From Methylobacterium oxalidis (GTDB taxonomy: Bacteria; Pseudomonadota; Alphaproteobacteria; Rhizobiales; Beijerinckiaceae), in contig NZ_BJZU01000044.1 of NCBI RefSeq assembly GCF_007992195.1, positions 1 to 59,467 on the forward strand: DNA of 59,467 nt, given 5' to 3'. Made by a program: the position numbers and the translations under genes. The notes under the pieces are model-generated. The model ran no database searches, was not told the DNA's origin, and saw only the letters and a program-made list of their open reading frames with translations. Positions within the stretch are counted from its first letter, which is position 1, and the number at the start of each line of letters is the position of its first letter. Shown piece after piece: positions 1 to 6,188 of this stretch.

Positions 1-1
1 A

Positions 2-709
2 GTGGCCGCCCTGATCCGCGGCTTCGCTGGCTTCGGTTTCGCTCTCGCGGCAGTGCCGCTACTCGGATTTTTCTTGCCGCCAAGTCATGCAGTACCTCTT
101 GCCGTCGGTCTCCAACTCTGTGGAGGCCTCGCCGATCTGCGATACGCTCACCGCTCCGGCCACTGGCCCTCGTTAAAGTGGCTCATCGCCGGAGCCATGA
201 TCGGATCTCCAATCGGTGTGCTCGTACTTGCGATCGCCTCTCCCGCCGCTGCACGCCTCGCAATTGCCCTCGCGTGCATGTTCGGCACGCTTGCCTTGGC
301 TAGGGGCTTTAACTTCCCGAGAGTTCCCAGTGGCCATCATAGTGGGTGGGTTGGGTTTGCAGCCGGTCTGTTCAACGGTCTTGCCGCAATGCCTGGGCCG
401 CCTGTTGTCGCGTACTATCTGGCGATGCCTCTACCAGTCGCACAGATACGAGCCTCGTTGCTGATATTTTTTCTTGCTTGCTCTCTGACGAGCGCCGCAA
501 GTCTTGTTGTTGCCGGAATGATCCACTTCGATATGCTGCCGTCAATTTTGATTGGCCTGCCGTTGATGCTGTTGGGAAGCTGGGCGGGGGAGCAGCTGTT
601 CAAAAGAAGTTCGGCTTCACGCCATCGCGCAAGCTCGCTCTTCTTGCTTGGAACTATAGCGGTGATGAGCGGCCTGCAGGCTCTCAGTGGGTTCGTGGCA
701 TTCAGATGA
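2..709 (+). CDS. TSUP (TauE/SafE) family membrane permease, 5' end cut by window
   Basis: A sulfite exporter TauE/SafE type membrane protein, a family that moves small sulfur-containing or organic anions across the inner membrane; the substrate cannot be read from sequence. About 235 residues are visible, nearly all in hydrophobic segments broken by short polar loops, with the family's internal repeat style (a GFAGFGFALAAVPLLGF stretch near the start and an FAAGLFNGLAAMPGPPV stretch halfway). TauE/SafE proteins usually have about 250 residues. The reading frame is open to the first base of the window, so the true start probably lies upstream even though a GTG sits at base 2. It is followed by 256 bases without a gene and then by a convergent TetR gene. 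Confidence 0.8.
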   Translation: MAALIRGFAGFGFALAAVPLLGFFLPPSHAVPLAVGLQLCGGLADLRYAHRSGHWPSLKWLIAGAMIGSPIGVLVLAIASPAAARLAIALACMFGTLALARGFNFPRVPSGHHSGWVGFAAGLFNGLAAMPGPPVVAYYLAMPLPVAQIRASLLIFFLACSLTSAASLVVAGMIHFDMLPSILIGLPLMLLGSWAGEQLFKRSSASRHRASSLFLLGTIAVMSGLQALSGFVAFR

Positions 710-834
710 GGCTCGCAGAACGTCTGTTTACCTGCGGCTTGACTCACGAAGCGGACGGGCTCCTTCCGGCCAAACCCGGCCGGCAGCTACGCGCTCATTT
801 CTGCCATCCAGCCGATCCGAACTGCATCTCCAAG

Positions 835-930
835 GCGGCCATTCGCCGGCTGGGCGTTATGGGAGCTTCCGACCCATTATTGCCGTTTCGAGGCTCCTAT
901 CCCTTCTGAAAAGCGGTCATTCGTCTGTAA
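835..930. repeat. Degenerate intergenic repeat, copy 1
   Basis: The stretch after the TSUP gene holds a GCGGCCATTCGCCGGCTGGG motif starting at 835 and a second AAGCGGTCATTC motif near 914. A close relative of the first stands at 8272-8300 (GCGGTCATTCACCGACTGGG, continuing in parallel). More distant members lie at 3456, 10523 and 19281. No convincing gene is seen between 710 and 965. Confidence 0.45.
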
Positions 931-965
931 CAGCAGCAAGAAGCGACCGTGGGCCTGAACCTAGG

Positions 966-1613
966 CTATCCACCCGCATGGTTGTTACCGCCGTGCGCGG
1001 CGACGAACATCTCAACAGCCGACCGACAATAGGATTGGATTTCGTTGTCGTCCTCTGCTCTCGCCTCATCGAAGCGTGCGATCATCAAGAGATCGGACCC
1101 TTTGATAAGCGCGGCAAACAAGCGGGCGGACTGGTGAGGGTCTGGCACATCTAGAAGTGCCTTCGCGTGCATCTGACGCAATAAGGCCTCGATTTGGGCC
1201 ATGACATGGGCTGGGGCGGCTTCGTAAAAGAGCTTGCTTAGCGACTTTTGGTTTGTCTTGTCGCCCATGATCATGGCTTCGACACTGCGGACTTCCGAGT
1301 TCAACAGCGTGCGAAGTAGGGATGATCCCGCCGCCATGAGCTGATCTATGGCCGAACCGTCGGCGCCTTCAGAAAGGGCCAGAGGTGCTAACTGATGGCA
1401 ACGGGCCGCGATGGCCGCGCTGAATAGCGCCTCCTTGTTCTCGAAGTGACGATAGATACTGAGCTTCGATATCTTCGCGCGCTGGGCGACCTGATCCAAG
1501 GTCGTCGCTTGAAAACCCAGTTCCACAAAGAGTTCGCCCGCAGCGTCGATGATCGTTTGGCCAAGCGCCTCGTTGGCGGGCCGGCCGCGCCGGGCCCGGC
1601 TGCTTTCGGTCAC
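966..1613 (-). CDS. TetR/AcrR family transcriptional regulator
   Basis: A one-component repressor of 215 residues. The N-terminal helix-turn-helix is clear: a basic start (RARRGRPA), then ELFVELGFQATTLDQVA and the recognition-helix region KLSIYRHFENKEALF at about residues 50-64. The C-terminal part is the variable ligand-binding and dimer domain and gives no hint of the ligand. It is divergent from the flavin reductase gene at 1715, with only about 100 bases between the start codons, and that gap carries a near-perfect 12+4+12 inverted repeat (1633-1660). The gene most likely represses itself and the reductase/methyltransferase pair and is released by a small molecule. Confidence 0.9.
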   Translation of the reverse strand: MTESSRARRGRPANEALGQTIIDAAGELFVELGFQATTLDQVAQRAKISKLSIYRHFENKEALFSAAIAARCHQLAPLALSEGADGSAIDQLMAAGSSLLRTLLNSEVRSVEAMIMGDKTNQKSLSKLFYEAAPAHVMAQIEALLRQMHAKALLDVPDPHQSARLFAALIKGSDLLMIARFDEARAEDDNEIQSYCRSAVEMFVAAHGGNNHAGG

Positions 1614-1632
1614 GACAATTCCAGTCCTTGAC

Positions 1633-1660
1633 GGTATCTTAATTCCTGAATTACGATACC
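1633..1660. promoter_or_regulatory. Probable TetR operator over the reductase promoter
   Basis: Inverted repeat with arms GGTATCTTAATT (1633-1644) and AATTACGATACC (1649-1660), matching at 11 of 12 positions around a 4-base centre. On the plus strand a TTGACG (1628-1633) and a TACGAT (1652-1657) are 18 bases apart and look like -35 and -10 boxes, so a bound dimer would cover the promoter. The implied transcription start near 1664 lies after the ATG at 1661, which supports the ATG at 1715 as the reductase start. Confidence 0.7.
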
Positions 1661-1714
1661 ATGTGGTTTCCGAAATGGGTAGGCCATTCCATCCGCAACA
1701 CGGAGCCCATCACC

Positions 1715-2608
1715 ATGGATGACGTCATCATCATTGGCGGCAGCTTTGCCGGCCTCGCCGCCGCCCTTCAGCTCGGCCGTGCCCGCCGCAAGGCTATCGT
1801 TCTCGATACCGGCCTGCCGCGCAATCGGTTCGCCGGCCATTCGCATGGTCTGCTCGGCCACGATCACAAGCCGCCGCTGGAAATCCTGGCCGAGGCGCGC
1901 CAGCAGCTCGCGCGCTACCCCACGATCAGGTTGGTCAGCGCGCGGGCCGACAGCGTCTCCGGCACCATCGACGACTTCTCCGTTCTCACTGGCGATGGCG
2001 CGAGCCATAGGGCGCGTCGCCTGATCTTGAGCTATGGCATCGTCGACCAGATGCCCGATGTGCCGGGCTTTGCCGAAGGTTGGGGCACGTCCATCGTGCC
2101 GTGCCCCTATTGTGATGGCTTCGAAGTCGCCGGCCAGCGTTGGGGCCTCGTCTGGTCCAGCCCACAGTCGCACAATCAGGTCAGGCTGTTCCACGATTGG
2201 ACCGACAGGTTGACGGTCTTCGCCGATGGTCACGACCTTTCACCCGAAATCCGGGCCGGTCTGGCGCGTCGCAACATACCTGTCGTCGATGGCCGGATCA
2301 CCGGGATCACCCGTCGCGGGGGGCATAGCGCCACCGTCAAGCTCGATACCGTCCCTGATGCCGAAGTCGATATCCTGTTCGCGCATCCGCGCAACACGCC
2401 GTCGGTAAGCCTGCATGAAACACTCGGTCTGGCCACGGTCGGCACGCCCCTCGGCATCGCACTCAAGGTCGATGAGCGCCGCGAAACCAGCACGCCCGGC
2501 ATTTACGCCGCCGGCGATCTCGCCAACCCCGGAATGCCCTCGGTCACCACGGCATCATGGCAAGGCGCGATGGCAGGAATCTTCGCGCAGCAGTCGATGC
2601 TGGTTTGA
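1715..2608 (+). CDS. NAD(P)/FAD-dependent oxidoreductase, thioredoxin-reductase-like
   Basis: A flavoprotein of 297 residues with the low-molecular-weight thioredoxin reductase fold. An FAD-binding Rossmann motif opens the protein (VIIIGGSFAGLAAALQLGRA), a CPYC redox pair with the family's context (PCPYCDGFEV) sits near residue 132, and a C-terminal GIYAAGDLANPGMPSVTTA matches the second FAD contact. It probably reduces a disulfide or small thiol partner with NADPH, but the usual NADPH-site glycines are weak (WSSPQSHNQ), so the real partner is uncertain. An in-frame ATG at 1661 exists, but 1715 is preferred because the FAD motif follows at once and the predicted promoter lies beyond 1661. It is followed by a methyltransferase-family gene in the same operon. 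Confidence 0.85.
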   Translation: MDDVIIIGGSFAGLAAALQLGRARRKAIVLDTGLPRNRFAGHSHGLLGHDHKPPLEILAEARQQLARYPTIRLVSARADSVSGTIDDFSVLTGDGASHRARRLILSYGIVDQMPDVPGFAEGWGTSIVPCPYCDGFEVAGQRWGLVWSSPQSHNQVRLFHDWTDRLTVFADGHDLSPEIRAGLARRNIPVVDGRITGITRRGGHSATVKLDTVPDAEVDILFAHPRNTPSVSLHETLGLATVGTPLGIALKVDERRETSTPGIYAAGDLANPGMPSVTTASWQGAMAGIFAQQSMLV

Positions 2609-2629
2609 GGCCACAGATTGGAGATGAGG

Positions 2630-3103
2630 ATGGCCGTCGAACCCGACAGCGCGGGTGTGCGCTTCCCCCCGCCCTTCGTCTATCTGGGCACCCTGCTGCT
2701 GGGGTTGGCAGCGGAGTGGTTTGTCGCTCCGCGCTCATTCGGCATCGACTGGCGGTTGCTGATTGCAACGGGCGCGCTGCTGATTTTCGCCGGCGCGGCG
2801 ATGATGCTTGCGGCGGCGGGGTTGTTCCGGCGGCTGGGCACCAACGTTCCGCCGTCGCGGCCAACGACCCTCATCGCAACGACTGGTCCTTATCGGTGGA
2901 CCCGCAATCCCATGTATCTCGGCATGGCGCTTATCTATGCCGGCCTTGCGATTGGTCTCGACGGGCCGATCGCCTTCGCCTTGCTCCCGTTGGCGCTGTT
3001 TGTGATCCAGACGCAGGTGATCGCCCGCGAGGAGTGCTATCTCGAAGCGAAGTTCGGCGATGACTACCGCCGCTACAAGGCCGAGGTTCGCCGCTGGCTC
3101 TGA
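2630..3103 (+). CDS. Isoprenylcysteine carboxyl methyltransferase (ICMT) family membrane protein
   Basis: A small integral membrane protein of 157 residues with about four hydrophobic segments and the C-terminal signature of the ICMT/PEMT family: GPYRWTRNPMYLGM, then a second hydrophobic stretch, then REECYLEAKFGDDYRRY. In this family the signature region binds S-adenosylmethionine next to the membrane and methylates a lipid or a prenylated or small hydrophobic substrate. Bacterial members are mostly uncharacterised. An in-frame TTG (2618) and ATG (2624) lie upstream, but a GGAG at 2620-2623 is best spaced for the ATG at 2630. It begins 21 bases after the reductase stop, so co-transcription under the TetR operator is likely. 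Confidence 0.82.
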   Translation: MAVEPDSAGVRFPPPFVYLGTLLLGLAAEWFVAPRSFGIDWRLLIATGALLIFAGAAMMLAAAGLFRRLGTNVPPSRPTTLIATTGPYRWTRNPMYLGMALIYAGLAIGLDGPIAFALLPLALFVIQTQVIAREECYLEAKFGDDYRRYKAEVRRWL

Positions 3104-3690
3104 CAATTCCGCCGCTGCCGCCTGCGTGGCCGCGAAACCAACGTGCCCGGCATGGCTGCGGTGCAAAATCAGAAGTCTCGCGCCATGCGACCGGCAGCTA
3201 TCGACCTTCGAAGCTGCGAAGCGGACTGTCGCCCTTCCACCCTGAGCGGACATCAGCATCGTCGTTGTTCCAATAGGGCTCGCCCTTACCGAACGTTCCA
3301 TGGGCCGATGTGCCTCGTTCCGCACACGTCACTGGGCATTCTGGAACCGCGGACGTGCTGACATTTCGGGTCCTATTGGAAAACCACTCCGACGGCCTGC
3401 TCAAGGAACGGCCCAGGCCGATGGGCACCGTCTGCTTAGCGCAGTGGTTTGCCCAGAAGCCGCCATTCTGCCTTCGGCCACCATCGGCCGTTTGAGGGCA
3501 TTGAACTCAAACCGCCGGAGAGCAGACGCTTCAAGGGCCTGGACGGAATCGCGAGTTGCCGCCTTCGGTTCTGCGGCCGCATCTGCGTTGCTCAGGCTTG
3601 GCAGCATACGGCGGGGCAAACAGGGTGCTCCGGAGATCAGCAGGCTTTGTGCAGAAGGGACCTTCATGTCCCCTCCCCCGTTATCCGGCC
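3104..3690. other. Gene-poor stretch with degenerate dispersed repeats
   Basis: No convincing gene. Two kinds of repeat are visible. Around 3215-3300, the minus strand reads MSAQGGRATVRFAASKV, a string typical of the dispersed 'MSAxGGKA' intergenic repeat found widely in alphaproteobacteria and often mis-annotated as small proteins. Around 3456-3495 lies a copy of a CCGCCATTCTGCCTTCGGCC motif that recurs in altered form at 10523-10560 and 19281-19320 in this window. Confidence 0.45.
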
Positions 3691-4125
3691 ATGACCGATC
3701 CTTTTGACCTTGCAAGGTTCGTGGACGCTCAGAGCGGTGTCTATGAGCAGGCGCTGCGGGAGCTGATGGCGGGGCATAAGCGTAGCCATTGGATGTGGTT
3801 CATCTTTCCTCAGATCGCCGGTCTCGGGTTCAGCGCCATGGCCCAGCGTTACGCTGTCGGTTCGCTCGACGAGGCTCGCGCCTACCTGCAGCACCCTCTG
3901 CTCGGACCTCGCCTGGGGCGTTGCACAGAGGCTGTGAACCGGGTGTTAGGGCGCTCGGCGCATGCCATCTTCGGCTCTCCCGACGACATGAAGTTCCGCT
4001 CGAGCCTGACTTTGTTCGGGCGCGCTGCGCCAGACGCATTACCCTTTCGGACGGCCCTCGATCGGTACTTCGGCGGGCAAGAGGATACGCGTACCCTGGA
4101 GAAGCTGCAGGCGTCCTGCCGGTGA
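3691..4125 (+). CDS. DUF1810 family protein
   Basis: A soluble protein of 144 residues that matches the DUF1810 family over its whole length, with the diagnostic block RSHWMWFIFPQIAGLG near residues 30-45 and YLQHPLLGPRL further on, and a late DDMKFRSSLTLF block. The biochemical role of the family is not established. The ATG at 3691 is chosen because homology begins right there (MTDPFDLARFVDAQ), although the frame is open for 135 bases upstream. It stands alone between a repeat-rich gap and a transporter remnant on the other strand. Confidence 0.85.
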   Translation: MTDPFDLARFVDAQSGVYEQALRELMAGHKRSHWMWFIFPQIAGLGFSAMAQRYAVGSLDEARAYLQHPLLGPRLGRCTEAVNRVLGRSAHAIFGSPDDMKFRSSLTLFGRAAPDALPFRTALDRYFGGQEDTRTLEKLQASCR

Positions 4126-4148
4126 GGTCCGTTGCGCCAGCGGCTTCA

Positions 4149-4289
4149 TCAAATCAGGCCTCGCCGGGAGAGTTCATTCTTGAGGTAGGCGTAGAAGATC
4201 GGTGCAGCGATGAGGCCCGGAACGCCGAAAATTGCCTCCATGTACAGCATGGTCACCAGCAACTCCCAAGCGCGGCCAGGTGAGTGCTC
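4149..4289 (-). pseudogene. 3' remnant of an AI-2E family transporter gene
   Basis: Read on the minus strand, about 46 codons end in GVPGLIAAPIFYAYLKNEL and RRGLI followed by TGA at 4149. This is the typical C-terminus of the AI-2E/PerM family of about 350-residue membrane proteins. Reading upstream, the frame is interrupted by a stop at about 4290, and no earlier part of the gene is recognisable nearby. It is therefore a broken fragment, presumably left by a deletion or rearrangement in this accessory region. Confidence 0.6.
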
Positions 4290-4337
4290 TCACAAGGGGC
4301 CGCTGACTTGGCAACGGCCGGAGGCATTGGACGTCGG

Positions 4338-4619
4338 TCATGGATCGCGTTCCGGGCTGATTGCCGGGTCGCCCACCAGCCGGATTGAAGCTGCGACTGG
4401 GTGATCTGGGGCGGCGAAGTCTTCCAGCAGCCGTCCGCTCGACCACAGCTCAGCTCTCAGCCCCTGAGTCAGTTCGCCAGCCAGACGCTTCGCCTCGGTC
4501 TCGTTACAGGCTGGGACGAGCACCGTGGCTTGCAGATTGCCGTCAGGGGCGAATCGATGAAGCTTGTAGACGGACGCAGTTCTGTGAGGTCTGCCAGGGA
4601 ATTTGATAAGGTTAGCCAT
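4338..4619 (-). CDS. Small hypothetical protein, 93 residues
   Basis: Not assigned to a family. The protein reads as a soluble, mixed alpha/beta small protein (MANLIKFPGRPHRTASV, then VYKLHRFAPDGNLQATVLVP and a helix rich in Glu, Ala and Leu). Codon use and amino-acid balance look like a real gene and not a shadow. Its ATG overlaps the end of the preceding 57-codon frame by eight bases, so the two could be a small translationally coupled pair. The motif YKLHRFAPDGN followed by a long helix suggests a single small domain; no function can be given. Confidence 0.5.
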   Translation of the reverse strand: MANLIKFPGRPHRTASVYKLHRFAPDGNLQATVLVPACNETEAKRLAGELTQGLRAELWSSGRLLEDFAAPDHPVAASIRLVGDPAISPERDP

Positions 4620-4785
4620 TGCCCACCCGTTGGGTCACAGGCGGGGGCGTAGAGCCCTCAGTCGCCGGAGCCCGGGTTAGCTCATCCGGCGATGCGGGCA
4701 CTCTGCGCCGACGGGTGTGGGAAAGATAGGCCCGAGCCGGTACGGCCCAGCAGTGGGTGGTCCGCTCCGCATTGCGCTTGGCCAT
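4612..4785 (-). CDS. Possible small basic protein, 57 residues
   Basis: A short arginine-rich frame (starting MAKRNAERTTHCW, with HTRRRRVPASPDEL in the middle) begins at an ATG with AAGG seven bases before it and overlaps the next minus-strand gene by eight bases. No homology is recognised, and the proline/threonine-rich end is typical of a non-coding GC-rich frame. It is listed because of the ribosome-binding site and the coupled overlap; it may not be real. Confidence 0.3.
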   Translation of the reverse strand: MAKRNAERTTHCWAVPARAYLSHTRRRRVPASPDELTRAPATEGSTPPPVTQRVGNG

Positions 4786-4837
4786 AGCCGAGCCTTGACG
4801 CACCCGCCGGTCACAAGCTCGAAGACCGGCACGTGAC

Positions 4838-4861
4838 GAGCGGCCCAGATGCGGGCCGCTC
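4838..4861 (-). terminator. Hairpin after the cold-shock gene
   Basis: A perfect 9-base stem (GAGCGGCCC / GGGCCGCTC) with a 6-base loop starts 12 bases after the cold-shock stop codon. There is no run of T after it, so it may stabilise the 3' end or act with Rho and not as a classic intrinsic terminator. Confidence 0.5.
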
Positions 4862-4872
4862 GCTTGCAAGTG

Positions 4873-5082
4873 TCAGACTGCCTTCAGGTTGGCAGCACTT
4901 TCCTTGCCGCTGCGTCGGTCAGCCTCGACCTCGTAGGAGATTTTCTGCCCCTCGTTGAGGCTGCGCATCCCGGCGCGCTCGACAGCGGAGATGTGCACGA
5001 ACACGTCCTTGCCGCCGTCATCGGGTTGGATGAAGCCGTAGCCCTTGGTCTCGTTGAACCACTTCACGGTACCGGTGCTCAT
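4873..5082 (-). CDS. cspA: Cold-shock domain protein (CspA family)
   Basis: A 69-residue single cold-shock domain that binds single-stranded RNA/DNA and acts as an RNA chaperone. Both nucleic-acid motifs are present: RNP1-like KGYGFIQPD and RNP2-like [10 protein letters not shown], after the usual [12 protein letters not shown] start. The ATG at 5082 has an AGGA just upstream and gives exactly the family length; a longer in-frame start at 5205 would add 41 unrelated residues and is rejected. The gene is divergent from the rsbQ-like gene, with about 300 bases between the two starts in which I see no other gene; part of that will be its long 5' leader, as is common for csp genes. A strong hairpin follows the stop. 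Confidence 0.93.
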   Translation of the reverse strand: MSTGTVKWFNETKGYGFIQPDDGGKDVFVHISAVERAGMRSLNEGQKISYEVEADRRSGKESAANLKAV

Positions 5083-5389
5083 GACATCCTCGGTCCCTCG
5101 CAGGCGGTCATCGGGTTGGAGCCGCGGCCGGTTGCCTGCCGGGCGGCGTGATCGACGGGGAGCGAAGGGAGACAAGGACCGGCCTGCGAGGGCGTGACGG
5201 TCCAAGTGATCCGGTCACGTGCCGATGCTCACGTCCTACGTTGCGAAGGTGCACCTCGCAAGGCAAGCCCGCGGCTTCCGTGATGTGCCATCCATCCGGC
5301 TCGGACGGCAGCTGGGAAAAGAACGTTCGCGGACTGGGCATTGCCGAGCGCCCGGTGATATCGCTGCGGCAGCTCGAGGGAATGCAGCG

Positions 5390-6187
5390 TTGTCCGTCAT
5401 CCAGCGACACAACACCAAACTGGCGGGGACTGGGCCTACAGCGATGGTCTTCGCTCACGGCTTCGGTTGTGACCAGAACATGTGGCGGTTCGTGGCTCCG
5501 GCCTTCGAGGACGGGTTCCGCACGATCCTGTTCGACTACGTCGGGGCTGGTGGCTCAGATGTCTCAGCCTACGATCCGGAGAAGTACGCCTCGCTGAATG
5601 GCTACGCCGACGACGTGGTCGACCTCTGCCGCTCATTGGACGTGCGGAGTGGCATCTTCGTCGGCCATTCGGTCAGCGCCATGGTTGGGGTCCTGGCCTC
5701 GAAGAAGGCTCCCGAACTCTTCGACAGCCTCGTCATGGTGTGCCCATCCCCCCGGTACATCAACGACGCCGATTACGAGGGCGGCTTCAGTGAGGCTCAG
5801 ATCCAGGAGCTGCTGGATTTCCTCGACAGCAACCACATGGGCTGGTCACAAGCGATGGCGCCGGTGATCATGGGCAATCCCGGCCGCCCCGAGTTGGGCG
5901 AGGAACTCACAAACAGCTTCTGTCGCACGGATCCCGACATCGCCAAGCGCTTCGCCCGGACAACCTTCTTGTCGGACAATCGCGCCGACCTTGCGGATGT
6001 GAAGGTTCGGTGTCTCGTGATCCAGTGCTCAGAAGACGTGATCGCGCCGCAGTCCGTGGGCGAGTACGTCCACCGCAACCTTCCAGAGAGCGAGATGGCT
6101 CTCATTGACGCCACAGGACATTGCCCGAACCTGAGCGCGCCCGAGCAGACGATCGCGGCGATCAAGACTTTCCTTCGAGGGCAATAA
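5390..6187 (+). CDS. rsbQ: RsbQ-like alpha/beta hydrolase
   Basis: A 265-residue alpha/beta hydrolase that closely follows Bacillus subtilis RsbQ along its length: AHGFGCDQNMWRFVAPAFE, ILFDYVGAGGSD, VGHSVSAMVGVLASKK, FCRTDPDIAKRFA, IQCSEDVIAP, TGHCPN. The catalytic triad is visible as Ser94, Asp216 and His244. RsbQ makes or modifies an unknown small hydrophobic molecule sensed by the PAS domain of its partner RsbP; plant D14/KAI2 receptors are in the same family. The TTG at 5390 is chosen because RsbQ homology starts there and GAGGGA precedes it by eight bases; the frame stays open upstream to 5219. The hybrid kinase starts one base after the stop. Confidence 0.88.
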   Translation: MSVIQRHNTKLAGTGPTAMVFAHGFGCDQNMWRFVAPAFEDGFRTILFDYVGAGGSDVSAYDPEKYASLNGYADDVVDLCRSLDVRSGIFVGHSVSAMVGVLASKKAPELFDSLVMVCPSPRYINDADYEGGFSEAQIQELLDFLDSNHMGWSQAMAPVIMGNPGRPELGEELTNSFCRTDPDIAKRFARTTFLSDNRADLADVKVRCLVIQCSEDVIAPQSVGEYVHRNLPESEMALIDATGHCPNLSAPEQTIAAIKTFLRGQ

Positions 6188-6188
6188 G

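Noticed and set aside
5219..5389. Longer N-terminus of the RsbQ-like protein
   Set aside because: The frame is open but the added 57 residues have no similarity to RsbQ, and a good ribosome site precedes the TTG at 5390.
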